Assembly: GCF_022568795.1 (NCBI RefSeq)
Contig: NZ_JAKZHU010000001.1
Span: 1,178,001 to 1,242,000 of the forward strand
Source: Arsenicicoccus dermatophilus
GTDB taxonomy: Bacteria; Actinomycetota; Actinomycetes; Actinomycetales; Dermatophilaceae
Reading direction: 5' to 3'
DNA length: 64,000 nt
The notes below the pieces were generated by a model. That model did no database searches, was not told the origin of the DNA, and was given only the letters and a program-made list of their open reading frames with translations. How positions within the stretch are numbered: the stretch's first letter is position 1; each line of letters starts with the position of its first letter. Shown piece after piece: positions 55,887 to 64,000 of the stretch. The translations under genes and the position numbers were made by a program.

Positions 55887-57175
55887 GCCCGCCACCCCGG
55901 CTCGCGCCCCAGCAGGGCGACCAGCTGATCCAACCGGTCGCGGGATCCGGTCGCCATCGGCGGCGCGAAGATGCCCTCGACCCCTCCTCCGCTCACCCGG
56001 GGCGTCTCGTAGCGCAGGCATGCGTCGACGGCCTCCGGCACCGCCGTCCAGCGCGCACCGGCGCCGCGGGCCAGGTCCCACCCGTGCACGGTGAGGTCGA
56101 CGAGCATCTGCTCGGCATACTCATGGATCGGGCAGGGCCCGAAGGACATCCGCAGCACCCGGGACTCGTCCTCGACCGCGTCCCAGGACGCCAGGGAGCG
56201 ATCCACGGCTGCGTGCCAGGCTCCGACCGGGTCCGACCCCAGGACATCACCGTCGTAGTCCGAGCCCACGTCCCCCAGCGTCTCCCCGGCGAGCAGCCTG
56301 GGCGCCCAGAGGTGCTCGGCGGTGAGGTGTCCCAGCACGTCCCGCACGCTCCACCCCTCGCACGGGCTGGGCCGGGACCATGCCTCATCCGATAGCCGCT
56401 CCACCAAGTCCGTCACCGAGGCTGCTGCGGCCGGGAGCAGCCTGCGGGCGCTGGACATCTCCGTCGACGTCATGGTGGACACTCTGCCATCGACCCGGAC
56501 CGGCTGCCGCACGGGGTCGGTCACCCCCACCTGCACGCACCGGGCGCGGGCCAGCACCGAGCGCAGGACCTCGTGCGTCGGGTCCGGTATGTCGAAGGCC
56601 TGGTAGCGCGCCAGGTCCGTCCACGCCGCGAGCCTGGGGTCGGCCAGGACCCGGTCCACCAGCCCGCGGTCACCCCCGACGGCCAGCGCCTGCGCCCACC
56701 CGAGACCGGAGCCGCCCACGGCCCGCGCCTGGTGCATCCGCAGGACGCAGGTCACCACGTGCTCGACCAGAGCGTCCGCCTGGTTGGCCCGCCGTCGCGC
56801 GTAGCGCTGCTGGGACCAACCGCCCGCGGCCGTCCGGGACTGGACGTAGCGGGACCCGGCCGTGTGCGCGACGAAGGTCGTCCCGTCGGCCAGCCCCAGC
56901 GCGTAGCGTCCCCGCCGGACCAGGACGAGCGCGAGCCGGGGGCTCGCCGCGGGCCACCCCACGAGGGTGCGCAGCGACGAGACCTGCGAGGCGCCCGCAG
57001 GGTCCAGGGCGGTGAGCCGGGCGACGGTCCCGTCGGCGCAGGTGATGACGATCGCGTCCGCGTCGTGGGACCAGGTGGGCGCACCGTGCCGGTCCAGCAG
57101 GTCCCCGACCCAGCGGGTGAGCCGCTCCCGAGGCAGCTCGACGGTGCGCGGGGCGGTGCCCGACCCCTCGCTCAT
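55883..57175 (-). CDS. acVLRF1-type peptidyl-tRNA hydrolase fused to a DinB/mycothiol-transferase domain
   Basis: 430 residues that read through two domains. Residues 1-230 match the actinobacterial Vms1-like release factor acVLRF1 (LTRWVGDLLDRHG; GWPAASPRLALVLVRRGRYALGLADGTTFVAHTAG; the catalytic-region GGWSQQRYARRRANQA with Gln, Gln and Arg). From about residue 235 (an internal ATG at 56473) the sequence is a TIGR03086/DinB-type mycothiol-dependent domain (DLVERLSDEAWSRPSPCEGWSVRDVLGHLTAEHLWA). No stop or start signal separates them. The first domain would release nascent chains from tRNA in stalled-ribosome rescue; the second is a thiol transferase fold. Confidence 0.78.
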   Translation of the reverse strand: MSEGSGTAPRTVELPRERLTRWVGDLLDRHGAPTWSHDADAIVITCADGTVARLTALDPAGASQVSSLRTLVGWPAASPRLALVLVRRGRYALGLADGTTFVAHTAGSRYVQSRTAAGGWSQQRYARRRANQADALVEHVVTCVLRMHQARAVGGSGLGWAQALAVGGDRGLVDRVLADPRLAAWTDLARYQAFDIPDPTHEVLRSVLARARCVQVGVTDPVRQPVRVDGRVSTMTSTEMSSARRLLPAAAASVTDLVERLSDEAWSRPSPCEGWSVRDVLGHLTAEHLWAPRLLAGETLGDVGSDYDGDVLGSDPVGAWHAAVDRSLASWDAVEDESRVLRMSFGPCPIHEYAEQMLVDLTVHGWDLARGAGARWTAVPEAVDACLRYETPRVSGGGVEGIFAPPMATGSRDRLDQLVALLGREPGWRA

Positions 57176-57327
57176 GGCCTCTCGGGCGGCGTCGTCATGG
57201 CGTCGATGGTAGTGCCCCGGCCACGCCCGGCGGCCTGCACGGACACGACCGTCGGTCGGCGCCGCCGACGCGGATCCGCGACCGCCCGGAGAACGACGGC
57301 CCCGGGGGTGCCCCCGCGCGTGCCACG

Positions 57328-57398
57328 GGGCCAGGCTGGCCCTGTGGCACGTTCAAAGAGGGGTCATGGCGTACTCGTCGAGGCCAGCCTGGCCCCGA
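57328..57398 (+). repeat. Structured 71-bp intergenic element, copy B
   Basis: 65 of 71 bases match copy A at 33751-33821. The arms extend to 16 bp (57326-57341 with 57382-57397). Two inner-stem positions change from A-T to G-T pairs compared with copy A, so the fold is kept. It lies between the suf operon terminator and the start of the hydrolase-DinB gene. Confidence 0.8.
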
Positions 57399-57463
57399 AG
57401 GAGCGCTGCGCGGCGGGGCCGATCCTGCGATGCCGGCCGACCGGGCAGACTCCGGGCCGACGA

Positions 57464-57499
57464 CGGCGGGGCCCCTCGCAGATCCGAGGGGCCCCGCCG
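57464..57499 (-). terminator. Terminator of the suf operon
   Basis: CGGCGGGGCCCCTCG (57464-57478) pairs perfectly with 57485-57499; 15-bp stem, 6-nt loop, 17 bases after the stop of the sufT-like gene. Confidence 0.75.
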
Positions 57500-57515
57500 C
57501 GAGGCGCTGCGTCGC

Positions 57516-57854
57516 TCAGACGTTGAAGCCGAGCGCCCGCAGCTGCTCGCGCCCGTCCGGCGTGATCTTGTCCGGGCCCCACGGCGGCATCCACACCCAG
57601 TTGATCCGGTGGGAGCTCACCAGCCCCTCGAGCGCCTGGGCGGTCTGGTCCTCGATCACGTCGGTCAGCGGGCAGGCCGCCGAGGTGAGGGTCATGTCGA
57701 TCACGGCGCCGGCGGCCGGGTCGACGGTGATGCCGTAGACCAGGCCGAGGTCGACGACGTTGATGCCGAGCTCGGGGTCGACGACGTCGCGCATGGCCTC
57801 CTCGACGTCGGCGACGTTGGGCGGCGTGGCGCCCGTGGTGGCGGTCTCGCTCAT
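57516..57854 (-). CDS. sufT: Metal-sulfur cluster assembly factor (SufT/DUF59 type)
   Basis: 112 residues of the DUF59/MIP18 fold: VEEAMRDVVDPELGINVVDLGLVYGI and the Cys-bearing LTSAACPLTDVIEDQ. Fe-S cluster maturation, last gene of the operon. AAGGAG precedes the ATG; it overlaps sufU by one base. Confidence 0.92.
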   Translation of the reverse strand: MSETATTGATPPNVADVEEAMRDVVDPELGINVVDLGLVYGITVDPAAGAVIDMTLTSAACPLTDVIEDQTAQALEGLVSSHRINWVWMPPWGPDKITPDGREQLRALGFNV

Positions 57855-58350
57855 CACTGCTCCTTGCTGGTCGGGGCGGCGGGGGTCGGGGAGGTGCTGC
57901 TGATGTCGACACCGGCGCGGGCCAGCGCGTCGACCATGGCGGTCCAGCCCAGGAGCGCGCACTTGACTCTGGCGGGGTACTGCGCGACGCCGGCCAGGGC
58001 GATCCCGTCGCCGATGACCTCCTCGTCGCCGGGATCGGTCCCCTTGCTGGTCAGCATGGTTCGCATGGCACCGAAGGTCGCGAAGACCTCCGAGAGCGGG
58101 CGGCCGATGCACTCCTCGGCGAGCATCGACGTCGACGCCATCGAGATCGAGCAGCCGAGCGCGTCGTAGGACACGTCCTGCAGCGTGATCTGCTCCGGCG
58201 TGCCCGCGGTGCGGTCGACGTGGACCCGCAGGGTCACCTCGTCCCCGCACGTCGGGTTGACGTGGTGCACCTCGGCCTCGAAGGGCTCGCGCAGACCCGC
58301 GTGGTGCGGGTGCTTGGAGTGGTCGAGGATCAGCTCCTGATAGAGGTCCA

Positions 58351-58351
<1 letters not shown>
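57854..58351 (-). CDS. sufU: Fe-S cluster assembly scaffold/sulfur transferase SufU
   Basis: 165 residues; MDLYQELILDHSKHPHHAGL, NPTCGDEVTLRV, YDALGCSISMASTSMLAE and PARVKCALLGW carry the three Cys plus Asp that bind zinc. Takes sulfur from SufS. Overlaps sufS by one base (TGATG). Confidence 0.95.
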
Positions 58352-60500
<2,149 letters not shown>

Positions 60501-60506
60501 ATCTGC

Positions 60507-60839
60507 TCAGTTCTCCTTGTTGGTGGGCGCCTCGACGTCGACCAGGACGTCGTCACCCTCGAGCTTGACGGGGTAGACCGCGACCGGGACCGTGGCCGGC
60601 GGGGTCAGGGGGGCGCCGGTGCGCAGGTCGAAGGTCGCGCCGTGCAGCCAGCACTCGAGCGTGCAGCCGGACAGCTCGCCCTCGGACAGCGAGACGTTGG
60701 CGTGGGTGCAGGTGTCGTTCACGGCGTGCAGCTCGCGTTCGCCGGTGCGGGCCAGCGCGATGGTCACGCCGTCGACCTCCGCGGCGGCCACCCGGCCGAC
60801 GGGGATCTCCTCCAGGGCGCAGACCTTCTCGAAGCTCAC
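60507..60839 (-). CDS. Rieske-type ferredoxin in the suf operon
   Basis: 110 residues with C-x-H (NDTCTHANVSL) and C-x2-H (LECWLHGATFDL), the Rieske [2Fe-2S] ligands. Resembles non-haem-oxygenase ferredoxins. It sits between sufD and sufC, and its start overlaps the sufD stop by four bases. It may shuttle electrons for cluster assembly. Confidence 0.92.
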   Translation of the reverse strand: MSFEKVCALEEIPVGRVAAAEVDGVTIALARTGERELHAVNDTCTHANVSLSEGELSGCTLECWLHGATFDLRTGAPLTPPATVPVAVYPVKLEGDDVLVDVEAPTNKEN

Positions 60840-62065
60840 GCGGTCACCTCGCGCGGGGCCGTCTCGAAGGCCGCGTCCACCGAGTCGGCGAGCTCACGGT
60901 CGATGATCTCCATCAGCCGGGCCTGGGTGTCGGTGACCCCGATGCGGTTGATGATGTCGGCGAAGAAGCCGTGCACGACCAGGCGGCGTGCCTCCCGCTC
61001 GGGGATGCCGCGGGCCTGGAGGTAGAACAGCTGCTCGTCGTCGAACCGGCCGGTCGCGGCGGCGTGGCCCGCCCCGACGATCTGCCCGGTCTCGATCTCC
61101 AGGTTGGGGACCGAGTCGGCGCGGGCACCCTCGGTCAGCACCAGGTTGCGGTTGAGCTCGTAGGTGTCGGTGCCCTCGGCCGCGGCGCGGATCAGGACGT
61201 CGCCGACCCAGACCGAGTGGGCGGTCTCGCCGCGCAGGGCGCCGCGGTACTCCACGTCCGAGGAGCAGTGCGGAGCCTCGTGGTCCACGAACAGGCGGTG
61301 CTCCTGGTGCTGGGCGGCGTCGGTGAAGTAGACGCCGAGACACTCGGCGGAGCCACCCGGACCGGCATACCGCACCGTCGTGCAGACGCGGGCGACGGCG
61401 CCGCCGAGGGTGACCGCGATGTGTCGCACGGTCGCGTCCCGCCCGACGAGGAGGTCGTGCTGGGCCAGGTGCAGCGCGTCGTCGTCCCACTCCTGCACCG
61501 TCACGACGGTGAGCTGGGCGCCGTCGCCGACCCGGATCTCCACGTTGCTGCCGCAGCGCGCGGATCCCTTGTGGCTCAGCAGGACCGTGGCCTTGGACTG
61601 GGCGCCCGCGTCGATGAGCAGGTGCCCGTTGACCCGGGCTCCGCCGGAGGCGGTCACCGTGATCCGCGAGGCCTCGCCGAACTCGCGGCCCTGCGGGATC
61701 TGCACGACGTAGCCGTCCTGGAAACCCGCCCAGGCGACGGCGGAGGCGCGGTCGGCGGGCCGGAGCACCTGCCCGAGCCGCGCGTCGCCGCGGGGCACCT
61801 CGGAGACCTTGATGCCGGCCGGGACCTGGATGTCGGTCTTGACGCCGCCCAGGTCCGAGGGCGCGACGTGGAAGAGCTCCTGCAGCCGGTCGACCGGGGT
61901 GAAGCGCCAGTCCTCCTCGCGGCCGTTCGGCACCGGGAAGTCCTCGACCTCGAAGGAGGTCGTGCGCTCGGCGCGGGACTGGTCCGGCACGAAGGGAGTC
62001 TGGAAGGCCTCCGGACGGGCGTCCGGGCGACCTGCGGTGGTGGGGGTCTTGAGCTCGACTGGCAT
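60836..62065 (-). CDS. sufD: Fe-S cluster assembly protein SufD
   Basis: 409 residues, beta-helix domain; EDFPVPNGREEDWRFTPVDRL start, LLSHKGSARCGSNVEI, and the C-terminal GRFDDEQLFYLQARGIPEREARRLVVHGFF motif. Partner of SufB and SufC. Overlaps sufB and the ferredoxin gene. Confidence 0.95.
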   Translation of the reverse strand: MPVELKTPTTAGRPDARPEAFQTPFVPDQSRAERTTSFEVEDFPVPNGREEDWRFTPVDRLQELFHVAPSDLGGVKTDIQVPAGIKVSEVPRGDARLGQVLRPADRASAVAWAGFQDGYVVQIPQGREFGEASRITVTASGGARVNGHLLIDAGAQSKATVLLSHKGSARCGSNVEIRVGDGAQLTVVTVQEWDDDALHLAQHDLLVGRDATVRHIAVTLGGAVARVCTTVRYAGPGGSAECLGVYFTDAAQHQEHRLFVDHEAPHCSSDVEYRGALRGETAHSVWVGDVLIRAAAEGTDTYELNRNLVLTEGARADSVPNLEIETGQIVGAGHAAATGRFDDEQLFYLQARGIPEREARRLVVHGFFADIINRIGVTDTQARLMEIIDRELADSVDAAFETAPREVTA

Positions 62066-63486
62066 CAGCCGACGGCTCCTTCCATCTGCAGCTCGATCAG
62101 GCGGTTGAGCTCGAGGGCGTACTCCATGGGCAGCTCGCGCGCGATGGGCTCGACGAACCCGCGCACGATCATCGCCATGGCCTCCTCCTCGGACATGCCG
62201 CGGGACATCAGGTAGAACAGCTGGTCGTCGCTCACCTTGGACACGGTGGCCTCGTGACCCATCTGCACGTCGTCCTCGCGGACGTCGACGTACGGATAGG
62301 TGTCCGAGCGCGACACGTTGTCGACGAGCAGGGCGTCGCAGCGGACGTTGCTCCTGGAGCCGTGGGCGCCCTCGGCGATCTGCACGAGCCCGCGGTACGA
62401 CGTGCGACCGCCGCCGCGCGCCACCGACTTGGAGACGATCGAGCTGGACGTGCGCGGCGCCGCGTGGACCATCTTGGCCCCGGCGTCCTGGTGCTGGCCC
62501 TCGCCGGCGAAGGCGATCGACAGGGTCTCGCCGCGGGCGTGCTCGCCGAGCAGGAAGACCGCGGGGTACTTCATCGTCACCTTGGAGCCGATGTTGCCGT
62601 CGATCCACTCCATGGTGGCGCCGGCCTCGCAGGTGGCTCGCTTGGTGACGAGGTTGTAGACGTTGTTGGACCAGTTCTGGATGGTCGTGTAGCGCACCCG
62701 CGCGTTCTTCTTGACCACGATCTCCACGACGGCGCTGTGCAGCGAGTCGGACTTGTAGATCGGGGCGGTGCAGCCCTCGACGTAGTGCACGTAGGAGCCC
62801 TCGTCGGCGATGATCAGCGTCCGCTCGAACTGGCCCATGTTCTCGGTGTTGATCCGGAAGTAGGCCTGCAGCGGGATGTCCACGTGCACGCCCGGCGGGA
62901 CGTAGATGAACGAGCCGCCCGACCACACCGCGGTGTTCAGCGCGGAGAACTTGTTGTCGCCCGCCGGGATCACGCTGGCGAAGTACTCCTTGAACAGGTC
63001 CTCGTGCTCGCGCAGACCGGTGTCGGTGTCGACGAAGATGACGCCCTTCTCCTCCAGGTCCTCGCGGATCTGGTGGTAGACGACCTCGGACTCGTACTGC
63101 GCGGCGACGCCGGCGATGAGGCGCTGCTTCTCGGCCTCCGGGATGCCCAGCTTGTCGTACGTCGCCTTGATGTCCTCGGGCAGCTCCTCCCAGCTGGTGG
63201 CCTGCTTCTCGGTGGACTTCACGAAGTACTTGATGTTCTGGAAGTCGATGCCGGTCAGGTCGCTGCCCCAGCTCGGCATCGGCTTCTTGTCGAACAGGCG
63301 CAGCGCCTTGAGGCGGACGTCGAGCATCCACTGCGGCTCGCCCTTGCGGGCGGAGATGTCCGCGACGACGTCGGTGGACAGGCCTCGGCGGGCGGTGGCG
63401 CCCGCGTCGTCCTTGTCGGCCCAGCCGTACTCGTAGCGACCCAGGCCCTTCAGGCCTGGGTTGAGCTCCTCGATGTTGGTGGTCAT
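62065..63486 (-). CDS. sufB: Fe-S cluster assembly protein SufB
   Basis: 473 residues; [63 protein letters not shown] (core Cys) and [21 protein letters not shown]. Scaffold where clusters are assembled. GAAAGG precedes the ATG, which overlaps the sufR stop by four bases. Confidence 0.97.
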   Translation of the reverse strand: MTTNIEELNPGLKGLGRYEYGWADKDDAGATARRGLSTDVVADISARKGEPQWMLDVRLKALRLFDKKPMPSWGSDLTGIDFQNIKYFVKSTEKQATSWEELPEDIKATYDKLGIPEAEKQRLIAGVAAQYESEVVYHQIREDLEEKGVIFVDTDTGLREHEDLFKEYFASVIPAGDNKFSALNTAVWSGGSFIYVPPGVHVDIPLQAYFRINTENMGQFERTLIIADEGSYVHYVEGCTAPIYKSDSLHSAVVEIVVKKNARVRYTTIQNWSNNVYNLVTKRATCEAGATMEWIDGNIGSKVTMKYPAVFLLGEHARGETLSIAFAGEGQHQDAGAKMVHAAPRTSSSIVSKSVARGGGRTSYRGLVQIAEGAHGSRSNVRCDALLVDNVSRSDTYPYVDVREDDVQMGHEATVSKVSDDQLFYLMSRGMSEEEAMAMIVRGFVEPIARELPMEYALELNRLIELQMEGAVG

Positions 63487-64000
63487 CGGGTGGACCTTTC
63501 GTCGTGGTCGGGGGTCTGCGGAGGCGGTGCGTGGTCGGGTCGGTCCGGCGCGGGCGCGTCGGGTGGTGGGTCCGGTGGGGCGGCTGCGCCGGGTGCATGC
63601 CGGGAGGACCCCGCCCCCACCGGCACGAAGGTCGTGCACACGTGCTCGCCGTGGGCCAGGGTCGCCAGGCGTTGGACGTGGACGCCGAGCAGCCTGCCGA
63701 AGGCCTTCCGCTCGGCGTCGCAGAACTGCGGGAACTCGCTCGCGACCTGCTGCACCGGGCAGTGGCCCTGGCACAGCTGGACGCCCAGCGTGGTGGTGCC
63801 GTCGGCCAGCGCCACCGGGCGGCTGCTCGCGGCGTAGCCGTCCTGCGTCAGCACCTCGGCGAGGACGCGGGCGCGTGCCTCCGGGTCGTCGCCCGCGGCC
63901 CGCACCCGGTCGCGGTAGCGCTCCTCGAGCCGGGCGACGTGCTGGGTGGCGAAGGCCTCGACGGCGTGCTCCCCCACCTGCTCGTGCAGGAACCGCAGCG
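63483..64000 (-). CDS. sufR: SufR-type Fe-S-sensing transcription repressor (5' end cut by window)
   Basis: The C-terminal 171 residues are visible, with the cluster-ligand region [26 protein letters not shown] (Cys-x3-Cys ... Cys) and a Pro-rich tail. The N-terminal winged helix lies outside the window. First gene of the suf operon, coupled to sufB by a 4-base overlap. Confidence 0.9.
   Translation of the reverse strand, partial: LRFLHEQVGEHAVEAFATQHVARLEERYRDRVRAAGDDPEARARVLAEVLTQDGYAASSRPVALADGTTTLGVQLCQGHCPVQQVASEFPQFCDAERKAFGRLLGVHVQRLATLAHGEHVCTTFVPVGAGSSRHAPGAAAPPDPPPDAPAPDRPDHAPPPQTPDHDERSTR

Noticed and set aside
60836-63598. One long minus-strand frame spanning sufD and part of sufB
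   Set aside because: The real genes are sufD (60836-62065) and sufB (62065-63486) in different frames; the upstream part of this long frame is a shadow of sufB.

Overview
The window is very GC-rich actinobacterial chromosome, most like a Micrococcales member of the Intrasporangiaceae type. The placement is inferred from gene content: an InhA-like FabI beside FabG, GuaB1, DUF3099, an acVLRF1-type hydrolase, a mycothiol-era DinB domain and a SufR-SufBDCSUT operon. It also rests on the many genes whose start codon lies 6-8 nt after a TANNNT -10 box, which indicates leaderless mRNAs. I see no rRNA, tRNA, CRISPR array, prophage or insertion sequence. Most of it is ordinary core and near-core genome, with a few accessory spots.

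Layout. 1-5.9 kb: 5'-part of a DEAD-box helicase, a small membrane protein, a flavin-binding protein, then pta-ackA (acetyl-CoA/acetate). 5.9-13.7 kb: a HipA-like kinase/DUF3037 pair, a fused two-unit ABC exporter, a PEBP-family protein, guaB1 (probable GMP reductase) and a P-loop NTPase. 13.8-20.1 kb (minus): a secreted Pro/Thr-rich protein downstream of a perfect CRP/GlxR-type palindrome, a sugar transporter, a SpoU-type RNA methyltransferase, an SPFH/NfeD membrane pair and a lone ABC ATPase. 20.2-25.3 kb: two unknown genes, the divergent glycogen pair glgA/glgC (glgA carries a 3' frameshift) and serB. 25.4-33.7 kb: a cyanophycin island with cyanophycinase, cyanophycin synthetase and a convergent second Mur-ligase protein with a CphA-like N-domain and a TPR tail but no ATP-grasp. 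It is followed by an antibiotic-resistance-type ABC-F gene whose leader holds a five-codon ORF and two mutually exclusive hairpins.

33.8-40.6 kb: fabG-fabI with a 20-bp palindromic operator, DUF3099 plus a small Cys protein, moaA, then a tight SURF1-methyltransferase-phosphatase cluster. 40.6-43.1 kb looks least settled: a prolyl-aminopeptidase-like gene, the C-terminal remnant of a CoA-transferase, a GNAT enzyme, an orphan Phd-type antitoxin, a methyltransferase and a gene-poor gap. 43.1-51.7 kb: a SulP-STAS-carbonic anhydrase fusion, an ABC exporter, an enoyl-CoA hydratase, a housekeeping ABC-F, a zinc metallopeptidase and a HAD hydrolase. 51.8-54.9 kb: FMN riboswitch followed by ribD-ribBA-ribH; the riboflavin synthase gene is missing from the operon. 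55.1-57.2 kb: a glyoxalase-like protein and a ribosome-rescue hydrolase fused to a DinB domain. 57.5-64 kb: the complete suf Fe-S operon with an embedded Rieske ferredoxin, its repressor cut by the window end.

The features most worth a second look are the Mur-ligase/TPR partner of cyanophycin metabolism, the putative ABC-F attenuator, a 71-bp structured intergenic element present twice (33751 and 57328), the hydrolase-DinB fusion, the glgA frameshift, and a strong excess of the word GTATGCC/GGCATAC throughout the window.
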